A stretch of DNA of 64,000 nucleotides from ASV31 sp965229765 (GCA_965229765.1 CBDDJT010000004.1:744001-808000); one strand, 5' to 3'. Positions 32,292 through 41,447 are shown, counted from the stretch's first letter. Program-made: numbers and translations. The notes: generated from the letters alone by a model not told the origin.

Positions 32292-34214
32292 ATGACACGA
32301 CCGATCACTCCCACGCTGGACCGTGTGGCCGGCCCCGCCGATCTGAAGGCTTTGGGCGATGCGGAACTTCGGCTTCTGGCCGACGAACTGCGCGCCGAGG
32401 TCATTTCGACCGTCAGCGAGACCGGCGGACATCTTGGATCCTCGCTTGGCGTGGTGGAACTTAGCGTGGCGATCCACGCGGTGTTCAACACGCCCCATGA
32501 CAAGCTGGTTTGGGATGTTGGCCACCAGTGCTATCCGCACAAGATCCTGACCGGGCGGCGCGACCGCATCCGCACGCTGCGGCAGGGTGGCGGGCTGTCA
32601 GGCTTCACCAAGCGGTCGGAATCGCCTTACGATCCGTTCGGCGCGGCGCATTCGTCCACCTCCATTTCCGCCGCGCTGGGCTTTGCCGTGGGCCGCGACA
32701 TGGGGCAGCCCACGGGTGACGGCATTGCGGTGATCGGCGACGGATCGATCAGTGCCGGCATGGCCTATGAGGCGCTGAACAACGCGGGGCACGAGGGCCG
32801 TCGGCTGTTCGTGATCCTGAACGACAACGAGATGTCGATCGCCCCGCCGGTGGGGGCCATGTCGAAATACCTGTCGGGGCTTTATGCCAGCCCGCAGGGC
32901 GCAGCGCTGGAGAAGATGGCAGAGGGGTTCGAGGCCGCGCTGCCCGGTCCCTTGCGCGAACATGCGCGGCGGGCGCGCCAGCTGGTCACAGGGCTTCCGG
33001 GCGGGCAGGGCACGCTGTTCGAGGAACTGGGCTTCGATTACATCGGCCCGGTGGACGGTCACGACATGACGCAGTTGTTGCCGGTGCTGCGCGCGGCGCG
33101 GGCGCGGGCGACGGGGCCGGTTCTGATCCATGTCTGCACGGTCAAGGGCAAGGGATACGCGCCCGCCGAAAGCTCTGCCGACAAGTATCATGGCGTGTCG
33201 AAATTCGACGTGGCCTCGGGTGCTCAGGCGAAATCGGCACCGAACGCCCCGGCCTATACCAAGGTGTTCGGCCAGGCGCTGACCGACGCGGCGGCGCGCG
33301 ATTCCTCCATCGTGGCGGTGACGGCGGCGATGCCATCGGGCACGGGGCTGGACATCATGGCCAAGCGGTTCCCGGCGCGGGTCTTCGACGTGGGCATTGC
33401 CGAGCAGCATGGCGTGACCTTCGCGGCCGGCATGGCGGCGTCGGGGTTGAAGCCCTTTTGCGCGATCTATTCGACGTTCCTGCAGCGCGGCTATGACCAG
33501 GTGGTGCATGACGTGGCGTTGCAGGGCCTGCCGGTGCGCTTTGCCATCGACCGTGCGGGGCTTGTGGGCGCGGATGGCGCGACGCACGCGGGGTCGTTCG
33601 ACGTGGCCTACCTTGCGAACCTGCCCGGTTTCGTCGTGATGGCCGCCGCCGACGAGGCGGAACTGATGCACATGGTGGAAACCGCCGCCGCGCATGACGC
33701 GGGGCCCATCGCGTTCCGCTATCCGCGGGGCGAGGGCGTGGGCGTCGAGATGCCGGAACGCGGGCAGGTGCTGGAGATCGGCAAGGGCCGCGTGGTGAAA
33801 GAGGGCACGAGCGTTGCGCTTTTGTCCTTTGGCGCGCATCTGGCCGAGACGCTGGCCGCCGCCGAGGAACTGGAGGCGCGCGGCGTGTCCGTGACGGTGG
33901 CCGATGCGCGCTTTGCCAAGCCGCTGGACATGGAGCTGATCCGACAGCTGGCCGCGCATCACGCGGCGCTGGTGACGGTAGAGCAGGGCGCGACCGGCGG
34001 GTTCGGGGCGCATGTGCTGCAAGCGATGGCGGCCGAGGGGCTTCTGGACCGGGGTCTGGCGGTGCGCACGATGACCCTGCCAGACGCGTTCATCGACCAT
34101 GACAGCCCGGCGAAGATGTATGCCGCCGCCGGCCTGACCGCGCGCGACATCGCCCGCACGGCGCTGGGTGCGATGGGCGTGGTCGACGGGGGCTTCGGGG
34201 CGCTGCGGGCCTGA
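32292..34214 (+). CDS. dxs: 1-deoxy-D-xylulose-5-phosphate synthase
   Basis: A 640-residue thiamine-diphosphate enzyme that condenses pyruvate and glyceraldehyde 3-phosphate in the first step of the MEP isoprenoid route. It has GGHLGSSLGVVE, KLVWDVGHQCYPHKILTGR, the ThDP-binding GDGSISAGMAYEALNN and, in the pyrimidine domain, DVGIAEQHGVTFAAGMA. ATG 32292 is behind GAGGAGGACC. Its position after pufX supplies precursors for carotenoids and the bacteriochlorophyll tail. Confidence 0.96.
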   Translation: MTRPITPTLDRVAGPADLKALGDAELRLLADELRAEVISTVSETGGHLGSSLGVVELSVAIHAVFNTPHDKLVWDVGHQCYPHKILTGRRDRIRTLRQGGGLSGFTKRSESPYDPFGAAHSSTSISAALGFAVGRDMGQPTGDGIAVIGDGSISAGMAYEALNNAGHEGRRLFVILNDNEMSIAPPVGAMSKYLSGLYASPQGAALEKMAEGFEAALPGPLREHARRARQLVTGLPGGQGTLFEELGFDYIGPVDGHDMTQLLPVLRAARARATGPVLIHVCTVKGKGYAPAESSADKYHGVSKFDVASGAQAKSAPNAPAYTKVFGQALTDAAARDSSIVAVTAAMPSGTGLDIMAKRFPARVFDVGIAEQHGVTFAAGMAASGLKPFCAIYSTFLQRGYDQVVHDVALQGLPVRFAIDRAGLVGADGATHAGSFDVAYLANLPGFVVMAAADEAELMHMVETAAAHDAGPIAFRYPRGEGVGVEMPERGQVLEIGKGRVVKEGTSVALLSFGAHLAETLAAAEELEARGVSVTVADARFAKPLDMELIRQLAAHHAALVTVEQGATGGFGAHVLQAMAAEGLLDRGLAVRTMTLPDAFIDHDSPAKMYAAAGLTARDIARTALGAMGVVDGGFGALRA

Positions 34215-34254
34215 CACCTGAGGCCCTGCTCCGGGGACGCAAGCGGCGATCCTG

Positions 34255-34716
34255 TCACAGCGGCAGGGCGGTCGTGTCCTTGATGTCTTCCATGACGAAG
34301 CTGGCCGAGACGTCGGCGATCTGCACCTTGTCGATCAGGCGCTGATAGAAGCGGTCATAGGCCTGCACGTCCGCCACGCGCACGCGCAGGACATAGTCGA
34401 GGTCGCCGGTCATCCTTTGGGCGCCGGTGATCTCTGGCATCTCGCGCACCGCCTTGCGGAAAGCGGACAGCCACGCGGCGCTGTGGTCGTTCGTCCGGAT
34501 CAGAACGAAGACCTGAAGCGGCAGGCCCACGGCGGCGGGGTCCAGGATGGCGACGCGGTTGCGGATGATGCCTTCGGCCTCCAGCCGCTTGACGCGCCGC
34601 CAGCAGGCGTTGCGGGACAACGCGACACGGTCGGCAAGGTCATCGACGCTCTGGCTGGCGTCGCGCTGAAGCTGGGCCAGCAAGGCACGGTCAAAATCAT
34701 CCAGCTTCTTGCTCAT
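34255..34716 (-). CDS. Lrp/AsnC-family transcriptional regulator
   Basis: A 153-residue regulator with an N-terminal helix-turn-helix (LLAQLQRDASQSVDDLADRV followed by ALSRNACWRRVKRLEAEGII) and a C-terminal RAM ligand-binding domain (MTGDLDYVLRVRV, VSASFVMEDIKDTTALPL). ATG 34716 (MSKKLDDFDR) is the family start. It is divergent from the DUF6356 gene and convergent with dxs. It is probably an amino-acid-responsive regulator; no target site was found. Confidence 0.9.
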   Translation of the reverse strand: MSKKLDDFDRALLAQLQRDASQSVDDLADRVALSRNACWRRVKRLEAEGIIRNRVAILDPAAVGLPLQVFVLIRTNDHSAAWLSAFRKAVREMPEITGAQRMTGDLDYVLRVRVADVQAYDRFYQRLIDKVQIADVSASFVMEDIKDTTALPL

Positions 34717-34829
34717 TCTTGGGATGGTATCCACAGAACGCGTGATATGCAGCAATAAATTGGGATATATGTTGAGCGCGCGGCGGCTAGTCTTTCGGAA
34801 ACGGCACACCGGAACGAAAGAGGCAGCAC

Positions 34830-35042
34830 ATGACGCGCACGTTTCAGCGGATCTTCGTGGACCACCCGGACTCGGTCGACGAGACCTATTTCGAGCACAT
34901 GCGGTTTGCCGGATGGTTCGCGTCACGCCTGCTGCTGGCGGGCGGTGCGGCGCTGGTGCACGCGGTCATCCCCTGCCTGTTCGAGAAGACGGCCAGCGGC
35001 ATGATCCGCGAGATGCACGCGCGGATTTCGACGCGGGGCTGA
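34830..35042 (+). CDS. DUF6356 family small membrane protein
   Basis: A 70-residue protein with the family pattern FVDHPDSVDETYFEHMRFA and one hydrophobic stretch (SRLLLAGGAALVHAVIPCLF), ending in SGMIREMHARISTR. The ribosome site is GAAAGAGGCAGC. The function is unknown. It sits between the Lrp regulator and idi, and its 3' end converges on idi. Confidence 0.82.
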   Translation: MTRTFQRIFVDHPDSVDETYFEHMRFAGWFASRLLLAGGAALVHAVIPCLFEKTASGMIREMHARISTRG

Positions 35043-35051
35043 GGCAGGCCG

Positions 35052-35582
35052 TCAGACCCGCGCCAGCGCGCCGAAGATCTTGTCCTTGTGTTCGGCCAGG
35101 TAGATGCGCAGCCACGGCGTATAGATCGCCGGGCGGCGGGCGACCTCTGCGGCAAGATCGTAGAGGTTGATCCAGCGCACCTCTGCCACCTCTTCCGGGT
35201 TCGGCGTCACCCGCAGGGCGGGGGCCGCGTCGGCAAGGAAGATATCCACCACCTCATGCTCGATCAGGCCGTTGCCCACGTCGGCGCGGTATTCCACGCG
35301 GTCGCGGTGCGAGGGATAGACGCCGGTGATGCCCAGTTCCTCGTCGAGCCGCCGAACGGCGCAGTCCCCGGGGGTTTCATCCCAGCCGGGGTGGGTGCAG
35401 CAGGTGTTCGCCCACATGCCGGGCGTGTGGTACTTGGACAGCGCGCGGCGCTGGATCAGCACCTTGTCGCCGTCCATGACGAACACCGACACCGCCTTGT
35501 GCCGAAGGCCCCTTTGGTGGACCTCCAGTTTCTCGACGGGGGTGAGCGTGCCGTTCACCCAGGCGGGGATCATGTCTGTCAT
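35052..35582 (-). CDS. idi: Isopentenyl-diphosphate delta-isomerase, type 1
   Basis: A 176-residue Nudix-fold isomerase interconverting IPP and DMAPP. Metal-site and catalytic residues lie in WANTCCTHPGWDETP (about 58-72, catalytic Cys in TCCTHP) and RRLDEELGI (about 77-85, Glu ligands). The start overlaps the bchP stop (ATGA), so it is the last gene of a bchG-pucC-like-bchP-idi operon. This links isoprenoid supply with tail addition. Confidence 0.95.
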   Translation of the reverse strand: MTDMIPAWVNGTLTPVEKLEVHQRGLRHKAVSVFVMDGDKVLIQRRALSKYHTPGMWANTCCTHPGWDETPGDCAVRRLDEELGITGVYPSHRDRVEYRADVGNGLIEHEVVDIFLADAAPALRVTPNPEEVAEVRWINLYDLAAEVARRPAIYTPWLRIYLAEHKDKIFGALARV

Positions 35583-36766
35583 GTGTAGGCGGGCGGGACG
35601 ATGCCGGTCAGATGTGCAAGGTTCTTGAGCCCGATCTTTATGTGGGCCATGGGCCGCTTGGTCACGAGCTTCTTGTTCATGTAGCCTTCGAAGGTCAGCT
35701 TTTGCACGTCGACATCATGACACAGGCTGACGAAGCGTTCGCGGCGTTCGTCGGACTTGTAATAGGCGTCCTGCATCGAGCGGAGCACCTTGAAGACCGT
35801 CTTGTGCTCTTTCATGAACAGCTTGCGCGCCAGTTGCAGGTCCTTGACCCGGCCGCTGGCCAACGCGGCCTGCACCGCGGTTGCGGCGACGCGGCCGCCG
35901 GCCATGGCGTAGAAGATGCCCTCGCCCGACGATGGCGCGACCACCCCGGCGGCGTCGCCGGCCAGAACCACGTCGCGCCCGTTGTCCCATTTCGGGAGCG
36001 GTTCCAGCGGGATCGGCGCGCCTTCCTTCCGGATGGTGGCGCAGTCGGTCAGGCCGCTGGCGGCGCGCAGCGCGGCGGTCGCCTCTTTCAGGTTCACGCC
36101 GTCGACGCCCGTGCCCATGCCGACGCTGGCCTGCGCCCCGTGGGGAAAGACCCAGCCATAGAAATCGGGGCTGATCTTGCCGTCATAGATCACGTCGCAG
36201 CGTTCGGGATCGTAGGTGCCGATCTTGGCCGGGGCCTCGATGATCTCATGATAGGCGATCACATAGGGGATCTTGTCGCCGCCGGGCACCTCTTGGCGTG
36301 CGACGTCCGACCGCGCGCCATCGGCGCCGATGATGTATCTGGTGTCCAGCCGCATCTCGTTGCCGCTGACCTTGTCGCGGTAGACGACGGTGCTGTGCGC
36401 CTCGCCATGCTCGATCCGCAGGAAGGTGCCGGTGTTTCGGTGGGCGCCGGCCTTGGTGGCGCGCACGCGCAGGAACTCGTCGAAATGCTCTCGGTCGACC
36501 ATGCCGACATAGCCGTTCTCGATCGGGATATCGACGGCGCGCTGGGTCGGAGAGATCATGCGCGCGGTGTTGATGCGGGCAACGATCTGGCTGTCGGGGA
36601 TGTCGAAGTCGGTGATGAGCCGGGGGGGAACGGCGCCGCCGCAGGGCTTGATCCGACCGGCCCGGTCCAGCATCGCCACGCGCTTGCCCGCGCGCGCAAG
36701 ATCCTCTGCCGCGGTGGCGCCCGACGGCCCCCCGCCCACAACCACGCAATCGTAGATCATCGTCAT
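35579..36766 (-). CDS. bchP: Geranylgeranyl reductase BchP
   Basis: A 395-residue FAD/NADPH reductase that reduces the geranylgeranyl tail to phytyl. The N-terminal FAD motif is CVVVGGGPSGATAAEDLARAG, followed by GRIKPCGGAVPPRL. The GDAAGVVAPSSGEGI motif (about 283-297) is also present. ATG 36766 overlaps the stop of the upstream transporter gene; a second ATG two codons later is possible. The stop overlaps idi. Confidence 0.95.
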   Translation of the reverse strand: MTMIYDCVVVGGGPSGATAAEDLARAGKRVAMLDRAGRIKPCGGAVPPRLITDFDIPDSQIVARINTARMISPTQRAVDIPIENGYVGMVDREHFDEFLRVRATKAGAHRNTGTFLRIEHGEAHSTVVYRDKVSGNEMRLDTRYIIGADGARSDVARQEVPGGDKIPYVIAYHEIIEAPAKIGTYDPERCDVIYDGKISPDFYGWVFPHGAQASVGMGTGVDGVNLKEATAALRAASGLTDCATIRKEGAPIPLEPLPKWDNGRDVVLAGDAAGVVAPSSGEGIFYAMAGGRVAATAVQAALASGRVKDLQLARKLFMKEHKTVFKVLRSMQDAYYKSDERRERFVSLCHDVDVQKLTFEGYMNKKLVTKRPMAHIKIGLKNLAHLTGIVPPAYT

Positions 36767-38052
36767 TCTCCCGGAACCAGGTGCGCCGAAGCGCCGGGGC
36801 GGTCGCGCCCCTGCATGATACGTGCCGCCAGAAGGGCGGAGGCGAGGTAAAGCACCGCTTCGAACGAAAAGACGGTGGCGAATGCGGTTTCTGTGGCCAT
36901 GACGGTGCGCATGGCGTCCACGGCGGCGGCGCCCAGAAGCCCGCCGAAGCCCGCGGCGATGGCCTGTGCCGCGCCCCAGAGGCCCATGCGCGTGCCTTCG
37001 CGCGCGCCGCGGCCCTGCCCGGCAAGGGCCATCATGCTGCCGATGGCAGCGACGGCGAACATGCCGTTGAAGTAGCCCAGCGCGACGACGGCGGGCACAA
37101 GCGGCAGGGCCGGCCCGACCTGTCCCATGGCCGAGATCACGCACAGCATCGCGGCGGACCCGATGCAGCCCGCGATGACCCATGTGCGAAGGCTGCCAAT
37201 GCGAAGCGCGGTGCCGGCGATGCCCACGGTGACCATCCCAAGGAAGACGCCGCCGTTCTGCGCCCCCGAAAGCGAGGTCGACTGACCGGGGCTGAAGCCA
37301 AAGACCAGGCCCGCGTAGGGTTCAAGGATCAGTTCCTGCATGAAATAGGCGGTCATGCTGAGGAAGACGAAGATGGTGAAGTTGCGCGCGTCGCGTTCGG
37401 CCCAGACCTCACGCAGGCCGTCGAGGAACGGCATGGAATCGGGTTCTGCACGGGCGATGACACGGCGCTCGATCCCCCAGACGGCAAGCGCGGTCAGGAC
37501 CACCGCGCCGGTGCAGACGATGGCCACGATCCGCAGCAAGAGCGCGGGCGTGTAGGGGTCGAGGAAGGCACCCACGGTGGCGGCGGTGACGGCGATACCG
37601 GCGATCATCATCAGCCAGGTGATGGTGGCGGCGGCGGGGCGGCGGCGCGGTTCCGTCGCGGTGGCGAGAAGCGCGAGAAGAGAGGTGCCAGAGGCGCCGA
37701 CGCCAAGGCCGATCAGCGCATAGGCGACGATGGACAGGGCGATGCCTGCCCCGAAGGAGGTTTCCAGCACCACGACGCCCGCGGCGGCCCCGAAGCCGCC
37801 AAGGGCCAGCGCCACCATGCCGCCGACGATCCAGCGGGTGCGGTGGCCGCCGGTGTCCGACAGGAAGCCCCAGTTGGGCCGGGTGATCTGGATGCCATAG
37901 TGCAGCGCGACCAGCAGGCCGGGCAGCACGGCGGGCAGGGCAAGTTCCACAACCATCAGGCGGTTCAGCGTCGAGGTGGTCAGCACCACGATCGCGCCAA
38001 GGCACATCTGCACGATGCCGAGGCGGACGATGCCAAGCCAGGACAGCGTCAT
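36763..38052 (-). CDS. PucC-family (BCH) transporter, Rhodobacter ORF428-like
   Basis: A 429-residue MFS-type membrane protein with twelve predicted helices. PucC/LhaA-family motifs are LTTSTLNRLMVVELALPAVLP and NWGFLSDTGGHRTRWI, with a YFNGMFAVAAIGSMM helix. It is located between bchG and bchP, as in Rhodobacter, where the protein is thought to help pigment delivery or antenna assembly. Four-base overlaps on both sides. This family member is less well characterised than LhaA and PucC. Confidence 0.9.
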   Translation of the reverse strand: MTLSWLGIVRLGIVQMCLGAIVVLTTSTLNRLMVVELALPAVLPGLLVALHYGIQITRPNWGFLSDTGGHRTRWIVGGMVALALGGFGAAAGVVVLETSFGAGIALSIVAYALIGLGVGASGTSLLALLATATEPRRRPAAATITWLMMIAGIAVTAATVGAFLDPYTPALLLRIVAIVCTGAVVLTALAVWGIERRVIARAEPDSMPFLDGLREVWAERDARNFTIFVFLSMTAYFMQELILEPYAGLVFGFSPGQSTSLSGAQNGGVFLGMVTVGIAGTALRIGSLRTWVIAGCIGSAAMLCVISAMGQVGPALPLVPAVVALGYFNGMFAVAAIGSMMALAGQGRGAREGTRMGLWGAAQAIAAGFGGLLGAAAVDAMRTVMATETAFATVFSFEAVLYLASALLAARIMQGRDRPGASAHLVPGE

Positions 38053-38957
38053 GGGATCACGTCCAGCGTGCGGATCGCGAAGGCCGAGACCATCATGCCC
38101 GCGACATAAAGCGTGACGCCCGTGCCGTTGTACCAGGGCGCCTTGCCCTTGGGGTCACGGAACCAGACGCGCATCGCGAAAAGCTGGGCGATGACCAGCC
38201 CGGCGATGGCCAGCGCGTGCCATGGGCGGCCCCAGATGACCAGCATCGCGATGACCAGAAGCTGCGGCAGCGCCATGACGGTGCAGGCGATGCGGGCGGC
38301 GATGTCGGGGCCGTACATGACCGGAAGAGAGCGTACGCCCATCTGCCTGTCGCCTTCCAGCGCCTTGAAATCGTTGATCGTCATGATGCCGTGCGCGCCG
38401 ACGGCGTAAAGGATCGCCATGGTGACGACGGGAAACTCGGGCGCGCCCATCGACAGGACGGCGGCGCCGGTGAACCAGGGCAGGCCTTCATAGCAGATGC
38501 CGACAAGGCCGGGGCCCCACCAGCCCGATTTCTTCAGCCGCACGGGTTCCGCCGAATAGGCCCAGGCGCAGAGGACGGCGACGACGGTGGCGCCAAAGCC
38601 CCACGGGCCAAGGAACCAGCCCAGCCCCAGCGACAGGACGGACATGACCAGCGCGATGTAAAGCCCCCAGCGGCCGGGGATGCGGCCCGAGGGGATCGGG
38701 CGGTCGGGTTCGTTGATGGCGTCGACATGGCGGTCGCACCAGTCATTCGCCGCCTGGCTCATCCCGCAGACGACAGGACCGGCCAGCACGACGCCCAGAA
38801 GGACCAGCGGCCAGTGTTCCCAAGGGGCGATCCCGGCAGAGATGATGCCGCAGAGATAGGCCCACATGGGCGGAAACCAGGTGATCGGCTTGATCAGCCG
38901 CAGCATCGCCGCGGGCTCTGGCAGGGTACGGTTCTGTATCGTGTGGCTTACAGTCAT
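38049..38957 (-). CDS. bchG: Bacteriochlorophyll a synthase BchG
   Basis: A 302-residue UbiA-type prenyltransferase that esterifies bacteriochlorophyllide a with geranylgeranyl diphosphate. It has LIKPITWFPPMWAYLCG, the Asp-rich NDWCDRHVDAINEPDRPIPSG and a second loop NDFKALEGDRQMGVRSLP, with about eight helices. ATG 38957 gives an N-terminus with PEPAAMLRLIKPITWFPP like other BchG. However, a PpsR palindrome ends one base upstream, with no ribosome site, so ATG 38906 (285 residues) or a leaderless mRNA must be considered. Confidence 0.93.
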   Translation of the reverse strand: MTVSHTIQNRTLPEPAAMLRLIKPITWFPPMWAYLCGIISAGIAPWEHWPLVLLGVVLAGPVVCGMSQAANDWCDRHVDAINEPDRPIPSGRIPGRWGLYIALVMSVLSLGLGWFLGPWGFGATVVAVLCAWAYSAEPVRLKKSGWWGPGLVGICYEGLPWFTGAAVLSMGAPEFPVVTMAILYAVGAHGIMTINDFKALEGDRQMGVRSLPVMYGPDIAARIACTVMALPQLLVIAMLVIWGRPWHALAIAGLVIAQLFAMRVWFRDPKGKAPWYNGTGVTLYVAGMMVSAFAIRTLDVIP

Positions 38958-38958
38958 G

Positions 38959-38976
38959 TGTCAAGTAAAGCTGACA
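38959..38976. promoter_or_regulatory. PpsR/CrtJ binding site of bchG
   Basis: TGTCAAGTAAAGCTGACA (plus strand) is a perfect TGT-N12-ACA palindrome. On the minus strand it ends in TTGACA, which could be a -35 box, with CGATAC/GATACA 17-18 bp further on, already inside the annotated bchG frame. Confidence 0.83.
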
Positions 38977-39104
38977 CAATGCCGGAAAGCAAGGATTCCT
39001 TTCCCACGGGACAGGGTGTCGCGCCATTTTCCCGAATGGCGTGCAGGCAGGGTCAGGTCATGCGGAAACAGCTGGTCGGAAACGGGCCGGGCCGTTGCGG
39101 TCGG

Positions 39105-40520
39105 TCAGTCGCCGTCGCGGCTGAGAAGGCCGTACTTGCGTAGCTTCACGTAAAGCGACTGGCGCGAGAGGCCCAGCATCTCGGCCGCGGCGACACGGTT
39201 GTTGTTGGTCAGTTCCACCGCCGTCTCGATGCACATCTTTTCCACCACATCGGTGGTTTCTGCGACGATGTCCTTAAGCGTGGCGCTGCCGACCAGTTCC
39301 ATCACGTTCTGCATCCCGTCCTCGCTGACGGTGGCGCCGGGCTTGCGCAGGGCGTCGATGCGGCTTGAGTCGCGCAGAACGAAGGCGATTGCGGGATTGG
39401 CCCGGTCCGCAAGGTAGGCGGCCGAGATCTCTACCGCGACCTCGCTGCCGTGGGCGCGTACAAGGCGGGTGGCGTAAAGGCGCATGTGACCGGCGCGCGC
39501 GGCGTTCTCGGTCAGAACCTTCATGTCGACCGATCCGCGCGACAGGAACTCTGCAAGCGAATGACCCTTGACCTGGCCTTCGCTTGTGCTGTCGCTGAGG
39601 TCGAGGAACGCCTCGTTCGCGGCGGTGATGGTGCCCGCCGCGTCCGTGAAGAGAATTGCATCGACACCGTCATGAAAGAGCGCGGCAAGATCCTCGGACA
39701 GGGCGTCCGTGGCGCTGTGCGCCTCGTCCACGGCTTCGAGGCGCAAGAGCAGAAAGCGTTCGCCCGCCGCGCGGAACAGTCGCGGGCTGACCGTCAGGCG
39801 GCGACGCGACGCGCGCGCCTGAAGCTCTGCCGGAAGCGATTCCTGCGCAAGGACCGCGGCAGACACATCTTCGGCGTCTTCGCCGATGCCGCGGGGGTCG
39901 AATATCTGCGCCAGCGACAGGCCCGTCATCTCGTCGCGCGTGCCGCCCAGAAGCTGCGCGGCGGCCGTGTTCAGGTCCGCCACACGTCCATTCGCCACGG
40001 TAACGAATATGACCGCGTCGCGGGCATTGTCCATCAGCACGCGGTAGCGGGTGTCGAACTCTCGCTGGGCCTCGTAGTCGCGTTCCAGCGCAAGCTGGGC
40101 CTGCACCAGCTGTTGCTGCATTTCGGCGATCTGGCGCAGGTCACGGCCCAGAAGCAGAAGTGCGCCGTCGGGGCCGATCTCGTGGAACGAGTAGCGCACC
40201 GGGAAATCCCAGTTCACACCATCGGAATGGTTCAGTTCGACGGCGCGCAGGTTCTCTTCGCCGGTGGCGATGGCATCCATGCGCTCTTCGAACTTGGGCA
40301 CGCTTTCACGGGTCAGGAAATCGCTGATGTCGCGGCCTTCCCAGTGTTCCAGCCGCCCGAAAGAGGCGTGGTTCGGGTTCACCAGAACCGACAACACCTT
40401 CCCCGTGTCCGAAAGCATGATGGCGATGTCGGAGGCGGCGGTGATGATGTCCGCCAGTTTTTCGGGCGCAATCAGAGGTACCGCACCGGAGGTCCAGTAC
40501 TTCACGCCTCGCGATGTCAC
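39105..40520 (-). CDS. ppsR: Photosynthesis gene transcriptional repressor PpsR (CrtJ)
   Basis: A 471-residue aerobic repressor. It has an N-terminal domain (about 1-130), a glutamine-rich coiled linker (EMQQQLVQAQLALERDYE), two PAS domains (about 145-265 and 275-390), and a C-terminal Fis-type helix-turn-helix (NNNRVAAAEMLGLSRQSLYV). GTG 40520 behind CGAGGA is chosen; the frame extends upstream without a better start. There is only one cysteine, in VEKMCIETAVEL next to the DNA-binding domain; the PAS-linker cysteine of the Rhodobacter disulfide switch is missing. It targets the TGT-N12-ACA palindromes listed here. Confidence 0.95.
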   Translation of the reverse strand: MTSRGVKYWTSGAVPLIAPEKLADIITAASDIAIMLSDTGKVLSVLVNPNHASFGRLEHWEGRDISDFLTRESVPKFEERMDAIATGEENLRAVELNHSDGVNWDFPVRYSFHEIGPDGALLLLGRDLRQIAEMQQQLVQAQLALERDYEAQREFDTRYRVLMDNARDAVIFVTVANGRVADLNTAAAQLLGGTRDEMTGLSLAQIFDPRGIGEDAEDVSAAVLAQESLPAELQARASRRRLTVSPRLFRAAGERFLLLRLEAVDEAHSATDALSEDLAALFHDGVDAILFTDAAGTITAANEAFLDLSDSTSEGQVKGHSLAEFLSRGSVDMKVLTENAARAGHMRLYATRLVRAHGSEVAVEISAAYLADRANPAIAFVLRDSSRIDALRKPGATVSEDGMQNVMELVGSATLKDIVAETTDVVEKMCIETAVELTNNNRVAAAEMLGLSRQSLYVKLRKYGLLSRDGD

Positions 40521-40564
40521 CGTTCGATCCTCGGCATAGGATGACGACCTTTCCTGAGTCTGAG

Positions 40565-41344
40565 TCAGGCGCCGGTTACGCGTGCCCCTGCCGGTTGGAA
40601 ATGGTCCGTCAGGCCGCATTGACGAACTGCGTCTTCGATATCACTTGTCGCGTAGTCCGCACCAGTCTGCCGCTCGATCTGCCTCGCCGTCGCCAAGACT
40701 GCACCCCCGACGACGATAGGCGTTGGGCGCGGCAAGGCTTCCCGAATTTTTAGTATCAGAGCACGCAGCGAATCAAGCCTGTCGCTGCGTGCCCAAGACA
40801 GCATGATCATGCCGAATTCGTCAGTCTGCACCATGTCGCATATGGTGCGGGTGGACTGACCGGCGGAAAGCCGCACGGACAACCCCATCCGGCGCAACTG
40901 GCCAGTGGCCACCATGGCGCCAAGGGTATGGTACTCGCCCGCCGGAATGATCATCAAGGTGGCGGGGGACACGGGCTCTGGCCGGGTCAGCGCGCAGGGC
41001 TCTGTCTCAAGCTGGCGCAGCATCCGTTGCAGCCATGCGGTCGCGATGCTGACATCGGTAAAGCTTAGCGTGTCATCGACCCAGGCCTGTCCCAAACGGC
41101 GCGCCACCTCTGGCACGAAGCGGAACGCGATCGTCTCGTCGCAATGCCCCGCGCGGTGCAGCGCGGCGCGGGCACGTGTCAGCGCGCCACGATCGCCAGA
41201 GCGCGCCGCAGACATCAGCTGATCGAGAAGATCGTCTTCGGTGCGGCGCGGTTGCCGGTCCGAGGCGCCTTCGCAGATCGAGACCACCCGGCGGCCGCGT
41301 TCGGCGTCTGCGATGTCGCGCATGGGCTGGCTGCCTTCGGTCAT
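40565..41344 (-). CDS. ppaA: Cobalamin-binding PpsR antirepressor PpaA/AerR
   Basis: A 259-residue regulator with an N-terminal helical segment and a C-terminal B12-binding Rossmann domain. A vitamin-B12-type ExHxxG motif (GEYHTLGAM, about residue 136) is followed by RRMGLSVRLSAGQS and a PIVVGGAVLATARQIERQTG strand-loop. Homologues bind cobalamin and modulate PpsR/CrtJ. ATG 41344 has a good ribosome site (AAGGGA). An in-frame ATG at 41407 would give 280 residues, reminiscent of the long and short AerR forms. It lies upstream of ppsR and divergent from bchF. Confidence 0.9.
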   Translation of the reverse strand: MTEGSQPMRDIADAERGRRVVSICEGASDRQPRRTEDDLLDQLMSAARSGDRGALTRARAALHRAGHCDETIAFRFVPEVARRLGQAWVDDTLSFTDVSIATAWLQRMLRQLETEPCALTRPEPVSPATLMIIPAGEYHTLGAMVATGQLRRMGLSVRLSAGQSTRTICDMVQTDEFGMIMLSWARSDRLDSLRALILKIREALPRPTPIVVGGAVLATARQIERQTGADYATSDIEDAVRQCGLTDHFQPAGARVTGA

Positions 41345-41429
41345 GTCCACATCCCTTGTGGGCGGCGTCCTGTCCATCCGGACCGGCGGACGCCGACGTT
41401 GCCCCATAGTGACTCTGACGGGCGAGGAA

Positions 41430-41447
41430 TGTCAAAGAAAATTGACA
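41430..41447. promoter_or_regulatory. PpsR/CrtJ binding site, ppaA-proximal
   Basis: TGTCAAAGAAAATTGACA is a perfect TGT-N12-ACA palindrome. On the minus strand its TTGACA end is followed after 18 bp by CACTAT (41411-41406), a plausible ppaA promoter that would start transcription downstream of ATG 41407 and so favours ATG 41344. Confidence 0.85.
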
